Assembly (NCBI GenBank): GCA_023418475.1
Contig: JAEZZO010000080.1
Span: forward strand, 1-64,000
Origin: Bacillota bacterium
Lineage (GTDB): Bacteria; Bacillota; Clostridia; Lachnospirales; Lachnospiraceae
Length of the DNA stretch: 64,000 nucleotides
Reading direction: 5' to 3'
Shown piece after piece: positions 18,547 through 25,784 of this stretch (the stretch's first letter is position 1; the number at the start of each line of letters is the position of its first letter). The notes under the pieces were generated by a model that saw only the letters and a list, made by a program, of their open reading frames with translations, made no database searches and was not told the origin of the DNA. The translations under genes and the position numbers were made by a program.

Positions 18547-19461
18547 TTATCCCTCCTTTTCAAGGCGTGCCTTATACGTATCCGAAATTTGTAATATTTG
18601 AAGCATTTTATCTACCGCAAGCTTTGAGCGGTGAAAAAAGTATTGATTTTCAGCACCGGACTTTTTGTCATACCAAAAAGCCGTTTTCATAGAGTAATAT
18701 ACTTTTTTTAGGTCGTTTTCTCTTCTGAGATGTAAGCCAATCTGCATAAAGGAAATAATCCTGCTTTCGTTCTGTGCATCCATAAATTGCGTACAATATG
18801 GAATTACACCGGAGTTTGCTGCAGTGACAAATTTATTATATTTTCTTCGGCAGTTATTGATGTTATAGCTTGAGTTATCATCGTAATCCCCAAATAAATA
18901 AAACACCTTGTTATTATTCAGAAATCTATCACCATACCTCATGAAAAATTGTTCCAGCACATAACGGTGCTGCGACAGATTGATAACAATAAGATCTGCC
19001 TGCTCCATAAGATGGAAGGAAAGCTTCTCCTCTGTGCTATCGGCATCAATAAGTACCATATCTATACATTTATTCGCAGTCCTAATCACACGGCTCACTG
19101 ATTTTTCGATGTCCCGTTCAAAGGTTTCCCTATTCTTTGTTTTCGTACCTGGCAGGAGAAGCAGCTTTGTCTCCGGAAATGAGAAACAGCAGCTTTCTAA
19201 TATATTACTATTTAGTTGATTCATTTTACTGTAGGTCACTGCGGTATCTAATCCAATATCCTGAAAAAGGCCCATATTATCCACATTGTATTTATCCGTA
19301 TTCTGCCCGACAAGTGGACTTTCAAGATTATTCCCTGCAAAATGTGTCTGCATAATAAGAACACGTTTTTTATGCAGCATGCTCATGATACATGCTGTAA
19401 CATGAAGATTACTGGTCTGTCCCTGCCCATGCAGCGGAGACCAAAATAATATTTTACTCAT
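18547..19461 (-). CDS. Deviant MinD/TadZ-like protein (third of three)
   Basis: 304 residues. The N-terminus ILFWSPLHGQGQTSN sits where a ParA/MinD deviant Walker A (KGGVGKTT) would be but lacks the catalytic lysines. Later elements of the fold remain: VLIMQTHF, MVLIDADST (Walker B-like) and QADLIVINLSQHRYVLEQF. TadZ proteins are MinD relatives with altered P-loops that help to place Tad machinery at the cell pole. The protein is closely similar in plan to the 300-residue protein at the head of the operon. It is followed one base later by the ATPase gene. Confidence 0.65.
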   Translation of the reverse strand: MSKILFWSPLHGQGQTSNLHVTACIMSMLHKKRVLIMQTHFAGNNLESPLVGQNTDKYNVDNMGLFQDIGLDTAVTYSKMNQLNSNILESCCFSFPETKLLLLPGTKTKNRETFERDIEKSVSRVIRTANKCIDMVLIDADSTEEKLSFHLMEQADLIVINLSQHRYVLEQFFMRYGDRFLNNNKVFYLFGDYDDNSSYNINNCRRKYNKFVTAANSGVIPYCTQFMDAQNESRIISFMQIGLHLRRENDLKKVYYSMKTAFWYDKKSGAENQYFFHRSKLAVDKMLQILQISDTYKARLEKEG

Positions 19462-19468
19462 AAATATT

Positions 19469-20125
19469 TCACATACCTTTCTTAGCAGCCGATATTGCTC
19501 TTTTTATTTTAGTTATTCTCAGCTGCGGAAAAATATCACGTATCTGGTCTATCACATATTTCTCCATACCGGATGATAATTTTCTAAAGCGGATGATCTG
19601 CTGTTTCTGACAATTTACTGCATTTTCGTAATCAATACTTTCCAGATACAGATAACTGATTTTCTCTGCCTTGTATGGAACATGCAGCCTTTCTTTCACA
19701 TTGTCAATGTCATCAACCGAGACCATATCGCGGATCAGAAGCTTGCTATTATTCATCTCTATCTTTTGTAATAATAAATTAACTTTCTCAATAATATGGG
19801 GAAATATATTGACCGCTATCGTAAGCGATTTCAATTCCAGCTGCCCCTGAATAACTTCATTAAAACCATAGGAAACAAGTACTATCCCATCCTGAAATGA
19901 TTGAAGTTCCTCTCCGGAAGGCATTCTTCGTATATAATTAATATTCCGGTAGTTTACAATACCTTCTGTACTATCCAGATCCATACCATGATAAATCGAA
20001 TGAAATAAAGCTCCTGTTCCTGATAAATCTACAATTAGTATCCTATAATTCAATTTTGTTAATGTTCGGCCAACATATAGTATGATATCAAATGTTTCAT
20101 AGCCGCAATATCCCAAACATATCAT
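19469..20125 (-). CDS. Deviant MinD/TadZ-like protein, short (second of three)
   Basis: 218 residues. It opens with MICLGYCGYETFDIILYVGR, the place of a P-loop but without GKT. It then has YRILIVDLSGTGALFH (switch/Walker A' or deviant strand) and GIVLVSYGFNEVI, the alternating strand-helix pattern of a ParA/MinD fold. It lacks the C-terminal part seen in the other two. Seven bases separate it from the next gene. Its function is inferred from position between the CpaB-like and TadZ-like genes. Confidence 0.5.
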   Translation of the reverse strand: MICLGYCGYETFDIILYVGRTLTKLNYRILIVDLSGTGALFHSIYHGMDLDSTEGIVNYRNINYIRRMPSGEELQSFQDGIVLVSYGFNEVIQGQLELKSLTIAVNIFPHIIEKVNLLLQKIEMNNSKLLIRDMVSVDDIDNVKERLHVPYKAEKISYLYLESIDYENAVNCQKQQIIRFRKLSSGMEKYVIDQIRDIFPQLRITKIKRAISAAKKGM

Positions 20126-20178
20126 TTCATACCCCTTCCCGCTTCACATATCTGTTAAAATCAGGAGCCCTCACTTTA

Positions 20179-21267
20179 TTAATCTCCATACTCTATCTCT
20201 TCCTCCGGCACATTACTCTTTGCATATGAGAAATATTCTTTGTTTCCGAAATCTTCTCCGTATTCTATCCCTGCCTTATCCTTCTCCTCTAGCGGTATAA
20301 CTGTTGGAATTGGGGATGGTGTTGGAGTCAGTGTCGTTATGGAAGTCTCCTGGTCAGGAGAAGCTGCCTCTTTATCATCCTCCTTCCTTCCTTGTATTTC
20401 ATTCTGTGATTTTGGTACCCCGGCTTGAAAGGGCAGATTAGGACTAACATTCCAGTTTATCGCTGCAACATCCGTATTCAGACAGTCCGTCAGCCGGTTT
20501 TCTAAAGCTTTTCGGATACTTTTATTTAATTCCTGCGAACATTTATTCACAATGTTGGGATTACTCTCGATTAGAGATAAAATTGACAGACTGGGTATAT
20601 AGGTTACTGAGGAGGCTTTCTGAATACTCGGTTCTATGTATTTCGTTACATAGAGTCTGGAGCCGCTATATAAAGCTGCATCAACGATTGCAGCCGACAT
20701 TCTAAGCAATTCATCTTCCTCCAACCATAGAAAAACACTTATAGTTTCCGGTGAATATTCCTTTATTTCCTTCTTTGCAAGAATCACGTAGCTCTCGCCG
20801 TTGGGATAAAATATTCGAACATCTATGGTATCGTTTTTCATAATATTTGAATTCACATTAATAACCTGATATTCCATTTCCCGAAGCATAGAAGTAATAT
20901 TACTTTCTGCCACCATGCCGGTTAAAATCTGCGTTCCGGCTGGAATTGCTATCAGCGCCACTTTACCAATCTGTTCCTTCGTAATATAGGATAACTGCGG
21001 TTGAGAAGCGTAGACCAGTTTTTTCTCCACTTTTTCTTTCTTTATCATCTCTCCTCTATTGATATCATTAATAGCTATATAAACCTCTCTTTGATTCTCC
21101 TCCATATCCTGATAGGCTGCATCTAATAGCGTCTGGTATTCCTGTCGGATTTGTCTTGTAATGAGGAAGGCAGTAGCCGCCGCGGCTCCTCCTATTACAA
21201 TAATGCATAAAACAGCCACTGTAATATATTGCTTTGTTGATCTTTTCAACCTCCGATGTGTTTTCAT
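20179..21267 (-). CDS. CpaB/RcpC-like pilus assembly protein
   Basis: About 362 residues. The ATG chosen follows GGAAAGGG at some distance; a GTG further upstream has no ribosome-binding site. A basic head and membrane helix (residues 13-36, ITVAVLCIIVIGGAAAATAFL) precede a SAF-like domain: REVYIAINDINRGEMIKKE, VALIAIPAGTQILTGMV and YQVINVNSNIMKNDTIDVRIFYP (first 20 residues only of significance). The C-terminus is a low-complexity tail with TPTPSPIPTVIP and an acidic end. In Gram-negative Tad systems CpaB/RcpC works with the secretin. Here there is no outer membrane, so it probably guides the pilus through the wall (inference). Confidence 0.7.
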   Translation of the reverse strand: MKTHRRLKRSTKQYITVAVLCIIVIGGAAAATAFLITRQIRQEYQTLLDAAYQDMEENQREVYIAINDINRGEMIKKEKVEKKLVYASQPQLSYITKEQIGKVALIAIPAGTQILTGMVAESNITSMLREMEYQVINVNSNIMKNDTIDVRIFYPNGESYVILAKKEIKEYSPETISVFLWLEEDELLRMSAAIVDAALYSGSRLYVTKYIEPSIQKASSVTYIPSLSILSLIESNPNIVNKCSQELNKSIRKALENRLTDCLNTDVAAINWNVSPNLPFQAGVPKSQNEIQGRKEDDKEAASPDQETSITTLTPTPSPIPTVIPLEEKDKAGIEYGEDFGNKEYFSYAKSNVPEEEIEYGD

Positions 21268-21350
21268 ATTAATAATCTTACCCTTTCCAAGGTTTCGCTT
21301 TGTGCAGCGCACAATTACGTTTTATACGATTAATACATTATAGTATCATT

Positions 21351-21533
21351 TTATAGTATGCCTCTTACCCATAATCCAATAAATAGAAAGCATATAGCAG
21401 TCCCTAAGCATAATCCGAAAACATACAGTATCATTATCTGCTTCATCCTATGTTCCTGCCTGTCATTTGTTTTTCTTCGCTTTTTAAGATGTCTGCTCTC
21501 AATCTTGCAAATATTATGTAACAGGTTCCAGAA
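21351..21533 (-). CDS. Small membrane protein overlapping the first tad gene
   Basis: Sixty residues from an ATG preceded by GGGAA. It overlaps the 3' end of the upstream gene by about 20 bases, the usual sign of coupled translation. A longer frame to 21590 exists with no good start. A hydrophobic start (MFWNLLHNI), a very basic middle (SRHLKKRRKTNDRQEHR) and a C-terminal membrane helix (IMILYVFGLCLGTAICFLFIG) are visible. No family recognised. A small accessory subunit of the pilus machine is a reasonable guess. Confidence 0.5.
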   Translation of the reverse strand, partial: FWNLLHNICKIESRHLKKRRKTNDRQEHRMKQIMILYVFGLCLGTAICFLFIGLWVRGIL

Positions 21534-22416
21534 CATCAAGATTCCCAGTGTCACAATCAAAAATATCCGGACTCCAGTCAAAATCCACACAGTTCTTCTC
21601 CTTTTGTTTTACTAACTGTTCTGCATTTCTAAAAATAATAGTAACAGCCTTTTGTACCGCCTGTATAAATGCATAATTAGAAGCACCCCTTGCGCAGCAA
21701 TAATTGCGATAGATAAATTCTACTACCGCCCCGCTTGAATATGCATTTTGATAGAATTCGTTATTAGGAAGCATAATTATGTTATCGATAGGAATTTGAT
21801 ATTGTTCGGAAATGTTTTTGCCAGACAGAGCATCGTGATGATCAACGTTACTAATCAGAAATACTGCTTTCGAAATTAATGAAGTGTAATTCGTAAAGAA
21901 ATTACTTAAAACCATTTGATTAGGTGATAGATTTACTACAATTAAATCTGCTTCTTCCAATATGATTTTCGTACTGAGATTACTCTGGCTCTCCGTGTCA
22001 ATCATGGTAATATCTGCTGCCTCCTCTACCAGGCTGCATAATTGACGGAAACCGTAATCAAACTCATAATCAAAAAGTGCTCGGTGAATAATTTTACTTT
22101 GAGGGATGTAATATAGATGATCGTTTATGATTTCTTTCAGATAAGAATTAAGAATATTAGGACAATAATTACCTCGGTATATTTTTCTTAGTAAGCCTTC
22201 CATCCCTCTTCCTTCATAATAATTCGTTCCTGCTTCATGGAAAAGATGATCCGGCTCGTCCCAGCCAAATGCTTTACCAAGATTATTCCTACGCAGATGA
22301 TTTTCAAAAATTACCACAGAATAAGGATAACGTATGACGCTTGCTACACTGATTGCCGCTAAATTAGCCGATACATTGCATCTTTCACCAGCATTGCTCC
22401 AGAATGCTATTTTCAA
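21514..22416 (-). CDS. Deviant MinD/TadZ-like protein, first gene of the pilus operon
   Basis: 300 residues from a TTG start with AAGGAGG seven bases before. The N-terminal P-loop position reads FWSNAGERCNVSAN, with no catalytic lysines. DITMIDTESQSNL and EADLIVVNLSPNQMVLSNF follow the Walker B and following strand of MinD/ParA proteins. It is the leading gene behind the only clear promoter of the locus. TadZ-type proteins set the cell position of Tad machinery. Three such deviant proteins in one locus is more than usual. Confidence 0.65.
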   Translation of the reverse strand: MKIAFWSNAGERCNVSANLAAISVASVIRYPYSVVIFENHLRRNNLGKAFGWDEPDHLFHEAGTNYYEGRGMEGLLRKIYRGNYCPNILNSYLKEIINDHLYYIPQSKIIHRALFDYEFDYGFRQLCSLVEEAADITMIDTESQSNLSTKIILEEADLIVVNLSPNQMVLSNFFTNYTSLISKAVFLISNVDHHDALSGKNISEQYQIPIDNIIMLPNNEFYQNAYSSGAVVEFIYRNYCCARGASNYAFIQAVQKAVTIIFRNAEQLVKQKEKNCVDFDWSPDIFDCDTGNLDVLEPVT

Positions 22417-22501
22417 ACAATTACCTCCTTATAGAATTGATTTTGGAAATGATAGGAATGCTAAAAGAATTTTAGATGTAACATTTTTAGAAGATATATT
22501 T

Positions 22502-22530
22502 ATCATAAACGAAAATACATTTTTTGTAAA
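22502..22530 (-). promoter_or_regulatory. Sigma-A promoter of the Tad-like pilus operon
   Basis: Read on the minus strand: TTTACA (22530-22525), 17-base spacer, TATGAT (22507-22502), about 85 bases before the TTG start. A second TTTACAAAAA stretch lies just upstream. No riboswitch-like leader was recognised between the promoter and the gene. Confidence 0.65.
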
Positions 22531-22650
22531 CCTTTTTGTAAATGAAAAGTTGCCATATTTTCAGCAATATTTTGTATATATCTTACATAAATAAACTCTA
22601 AAATGACTTTGTATATATCTTCTGCTTGAAAAGCATTCGTATAGTAAAAC

Positions 22651-22690
22651 AAAATGCCGCAAAGAATTTTTTACATTCTTTGCGGCATTT
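22651..22690 (-). terminator. Terminator of the lysine transporter operon
   Basis: AAATGCCGCAAAGAAT and its complement flank a short loop (GTAAAAA), ending in TTTT on either strand. It lies 17 bases after the stop of the ATPase gene and could stop transcription from both directions. Confidence 0.85.
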
Positions 22691-22706
22691 ATACCGTCCC
22701 ATCTAT

Positions 22707-23447
22707 CTAGTGCTGAGTTAAAACGCGTTTTAAGAATTCTTTTGTTCTGTCCTGAACCGGATGATTAAAAATTTGTTCCGGTGTTCCTTCCTCAGCGATT
22801 ACTCCCTTATCCATAAATACTACGCGGTTGGATACTTCCTTAGCAAAGCCCATCTCATGTGTTACAACCAGCATAGTAAGACCTGTTTTAGCCAGATCCT
22901 TCATGACATTTAATACTTCGCCTACCATCTCAGGATCAAGTGCAGAGGTTGGTTCATCAAAGAGAAGTACATCAGGCTCCATAGACAACGCTCTTGCAAT
23001 TGCGACTCTCTGCTTCTGTCCGCCGGAAAGCTGCTTCGGTTTCGCATTTATGAACTGATCCATTCCCACGACAGTAAGATATTTCATTGCGATTTTCTCT
23101 GCCTCTTCCCTGGAACGCTTCAACACCTTAATCTGTCCTACCATACAGTTACTCAGTACATTATGATTATTAAACAGGTTAAATTGCTGGAATACCATAC
23201 CAAGCTTTGTACGGTAAGCATATACATCATGCTTGTTATCCAGAATATTTTCCCCATTATAGATGATTTCTCCACCGCTTGGCTTCTCCAGCAGGTTAAT
23301 ACAGCGTAGCAGTGTTGACTTACCCGAACCGGAAGCACCTATAATACACACTACCTCGCCTTTCTTAACAAAGAAATCAATATCTTTCAGTATCTCATTC
23401 TCACCAAATGATTTTCTTAAGTGATTTATATCAATTACTTTTTCCAT
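22707..23447 (-). CDS. Amino-acid (lysine) ABC transporter ATP-binding protein
   Basis: About 246 residues. The ATG six bases after GGAG is used; the frame extends upstream without a better start. It has Walker A GASGSGKST, Q-loop FQQFNLF, signature LSGGQKQR, Walker B VLLFDEPTSALD and the H-loop VVTHEM, all as in the GlnQ/HisP family of polar amino-acid importers. It is the third gene of an operon led by a binding protein and a permease. The lysine riboswitch in the leader indicates that the transported amino acid is lysine. Confidence 0.9.
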   Translation of the reverse strand: MEKVIDINHLRKSFGENEILKDIDFFVKKGEVVCIIGASGSGKSTLLRCINLLEKPSGGEIIYNGENILDNKHDVYAYRTKLGMVFQQFNLFNNHNVLSNCMVGQIKVLKRSREEAEKIAMKYLTVVGMDQFINAKPKQLSGGQKQRVAIARALSMEPDVLLFDEPTSALDPEMVGEVLNVMKDLAKTGLTMLVVTHEMGFAKEVSNRVVFMDKGVIAEEGTPEQIFNHPVQDRTKEFLKRVLTQH

Positions 23448-23549
23448 CCTAATCTCCATTCCTCCACCATCTATCTCTTTGGGCCTTTGCACAAATCCGT
23501 CGAGTGGCATCTGTTTACTTTCCCCATCTGCTTCGTCCTGTCAACTGAC

Positions 23550-24281
23550 TTAAACCTGCATCTGATTACCCGGAATGATATTATAACTGTCCGGACCATC
23601 CAGCTTACGTTCAATCAAACGCAGAATACGTGTAATAGTAAGCGTTAATACCAGATAAATAATACATGCTACAAAGAAGGAATCAAAGAAATCGAAGGTT
23701 GCTCCGGCCACCGATTTTGTTTGAAAGAATAATTCTGATACCGAGATAACATTCAGTACAGAGGTATCCTTAATATTAATTACAAATTCATTTCCCAGTG
23801 CTGGCAAAATATTACGCAGCACCTGTGGCAGAATAATGTTAAGCATAGTTTTCCTATGATTCATACCAATCGCATGGGCAGCTTCAAATTGTCCTTTATC
23901 AATGGAGATAATACCACCTCTTACAATTTCCGCAGTGTATGCACCGGTATTAATTGATACAATAAAAATAGCGGCAAAGGTTCTCTCCATATCTATCCCA
24001 AATGCCATTAAGGAGCCGTAGTAGATAACCATCGCCTGTACAATCATAGGCGTACCGCGGAAGAATTCTACATATACAGCAATAATAGCGTGTGCAATTT
24101 TCAACACCACCCGCTTTGCTCCCCGTTCCGGCATAGGAATGGTCCGTATCGTTCCGATCAGTAAACCAATTAAGGACCCTATAATTGTACCGGAGATGGA
24201 GATCAGAAGGGTTAATCCTGCCCCTCTTAAATACATCGGCCAATATTTATTAATAATATCTATAAAATCATTCCATGACAT
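23550..24281 (-). CDS. Amino-acid (lysine) ABC transporter permease
   Basis: About 243 residues from the ATG at 24281. A longer frame reaching 24434 begins inside a terminator hairpin and is not used. There are five or so membrane helices, and the permease EAA-type loop is seen in GQFEAAHAIGMNHRKTM followed by ILPQVLRNILPALGNEF. This is the HisM/GlnP family that forms the membrane channel for the substrate-binding protein. An intercistronic terminator lies before it, so permease and ATPase are expected to be made at lower level than the binding protein. Confidence 0.88.
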   Translation of the reverse strand: MSWNDFIDIINKYWPMYLRGAGLTLLISISGTIIGSLIGLLIGTIRTIPMPERGAKRVVLKIAHAIIAVYVEFFRGTPMIVQAMVIYYGSLMAFGIDMERTFAAIFIVSINTGAYTAEIVRGGIISIDKGQFEAAHAIGMNHRKTMLNIILPQVLRNILPALGNEFVINIKDTSVLNVISVSELFFQTKSVAGATFDFFDSFFVACIIYLVLTLTITRILRLIERKLDGPDSYNIIPGNQMQV

Positions 24282-24400
24282 AAGTACACCAAGCCTTTCA
24301 TTGATCGATAAAAATTCGAACTTTCCTATGAACCTCCATGCTTTATAAGCACCACACCATATGATGTCCATGAGATTTTTATCGTAAATAAGATAATCCC

Positions 24401-24449
24401 GCAACAAAAGAGGCGTCCCAAAAATATCCTTCATTTGGGACGGCCTCTT
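24401..24449 (-). terminator. Intercistronic partial terminator between binding-protein and permease genes
   Basis: On the minus strand AAGAGGCCGTCCCAAA pairs with TTTGGGACGCCTCTT (one bulged base), followed by TTTTGTT. It sits 10 bases after the stop of the binding-protein gene. Such attenuators let the binding protein be made in excess. Confidence 0.7.
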
Positions 24450-24458
24450 CGTTTAAAA

Positions 24459-25322
24459 TTATTCTGCTGCCGGTTGGTTCTGAATTGCCGTATCCATAAT
24501 GCCCTTACGGTCATCTTCAGAAATTCCTGCTAAAATTTCGTTCATTTTAGCTGTTAAGTCGCTGCCTTTTTTCACACCAACTGCAACCGCAACATCATCA
24601 TCTGAAACTTCAAAGCCCTTACCATCTGCAAATTCTACCATCGCAAATTGTTGATTTGCCGCTGCAGCGCTCACACCCTCCGGACGCTCTGATACATAAC
24701 CGTCGATGGATCCTGCTTCCAGAGCAACTCTCATCGCCGGGAAATTATCCATTGCCGTCTGCTTCTTTACACCATTAATCTGGTCAATTACTGTATAATG
24801 GAACGTATTCAGCTGTGCTGTAATCTTAGCTCCTGAAAAATCCTGAATTGAGGTAGCCTTGTCGTAATTTCCACCCTTTTTCACAACTATTACCAATTGG
24901 GATTTATAGTAGTTATCGGAAAAATCAATCTTTTCCTTTCTTTCTGCTGTCGGTGACATGCCGGCTATAATAGCATCAATTTTACCGGATTGAACTGCCG
25001 GTACCAGACCATCCCATTCTGTTTTAACAATCACAAGTTTCTTTCCCAGCTTATCCGCTATTTTCTTCGCTATTTCAACATCGTAGCCGCCTGCAAACTC
25101 CTTTGTTCCTTCAATTGCAACACCACCGTTTTTGGCATCCACCTGTGTCCAGTTAAACGGCGGATATCCGCATTCCATACCAACCTTGAAGGTTTCCTCC
25201 GTACCGGTTTTATCACCGGATGTTTTACCTCCGCTTTCTGCACCTGTTTTTGTCCCGCAGCCTGTTAACAGGAGCGTTGTTAATAGGAAAAACATGATTA
25301 TACCTGATACTTTCTTTTTCAT
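24459..25322 (-). CDS. Amino-acid (lysine) ABC transporter substrate-binding lipoprotein
   Basis: 287 residues. Lipoprotein signal LLLTTLLLTGCG (lipobox LTGC), then a Ser/Gly/Thr-rich linker and a type 3 periplasmic-binding domain: FKVGMECGYPPFNWTQ, GYDVEIAKKIADKLGKKL, WDGLVPAVQSGKIDAIIAGM and ERKEKIDFSDNYY. These are standard landmarks of polar amino-acid binding proteins. The gene is first in the operon behind a lysine riboswitch, which supports lysine as ligand. It is anchored to the outside of the membrane. Confidence 0.9.
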   Translation of the reverse strand: MKKKVSGIIMFFLLTTLLLTGCGTKTGAESGGKTSGDKTGTEETFKVGMECGYPPFNWTQVDAKNGGVAIEGTKEFAGGYDVEIAKKIADKLGKKLVIVKTEWDGLVPAVQSGKIDAIIAGMSPTAERKEKIDFSDNYYKSQLVIVVKKGGNYDKATSIQDFSGAKITAQLNTFHYTVIDQINGVKKQTAMDNFPAMRVALEAGSIDGYVSERPEGVSAAAANQQFAMVEFADGKGFEVSDDDVAVAVGVKKGSDLTAKMNEILAGISEDDRKGIMDTAIQNQPAAE

Positions 25323-25363
25323 CTGAATTCTCCTCCCATTTTAATAATATTTCATTTTTATCA

Positions 25364-25390
25364 ACAAAAAAACCTGAGTATCCTCAGGTT
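25364..25390 (-). terminator. Riboswitch-controlled terminator
   Basis: AACCTGAGG-at-aCTCAGGTT followed by seven T's on the minus strand. Its 5' arm CCTGAGGATA can instead pair with TATCTCAGG, the 3' strand of riboswitch stem P1 plus two bases (25421-25429), giving an antiterminator. Lysine binding should fix P1 and allow termination. Confidence 0.85.
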
Positions 25391-25422
25391 ATCGCCATTG
25401 TTTAACCCCCAATATCCCTTCC

Positions 25423-25597
25423 TGAGATAGCACAACTTGATAAACCGGGTAGTCTATCAAGACAGTCCTGCAGCTATTAACCACAGACCCAGCAAATAAT
25501 TCTGAGAAATTATAAGCTTCGGCGGTACTTCCTGTTTCATAATATCACAGCCTCTCAAACTCCACTATGAACCGTTAAACACCGCGCCTCTACCTCA
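25423..25597 (-). promoter_or_regulatory. Lysine riboswitch (L-box)
   Basis: The minus-strand leader has the L-box landmarks in order: TGAGGTAGAGGCGC at the 5' side, GGAAGTACCGCCGAAG in the middle, CTGGGTCTG and ACTGTCTTGATAGAC after it, and CTATCTCA closing stem P1. The P1 arms TGAGGTAG and CTATCTCA pair over 8 bases with one G-U. The aptamer lies between a strong promoter and a terminator in front of the transporter operon, so high lysine should switch off uptake. Confidence 0.9.
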
Positions 25598-25633
25598 CAT
25601 CAGATCGTGAGGTACCTATGAAATTATTTAATA

Positions 25634-25662
25634 ATTTTACATCATGCTGTTATATCTGTCAA
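25634..25662 (-). promoter_or_regulatory. Promoter of the lysine transporter operon
   Basis: TTGACA (25662-25657), a 17-base spacer and TAAAAT (25639-25634) on the minus strand, about 37 bases upstream of the riboswitch aptamer. Confidence 0.8.
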
Positions 25663-25784
25663 TTATATTTCCCAAAACTCTAGAATAATTTTTTTCCAAG
25701 GATGGGTAGAAGTTCCTGTGGCTATTTATCATTCAATAACTAATATTCATAACTTGGCAATTAGTCAAATTACCATTCGTATAT

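Noticed and set aside
24282..24434. Extra 51 residues at the permease N-terminus
   Set aside because: The first codons lie in a terminator hairpin and the added residues do not look like a permease N-terminus.
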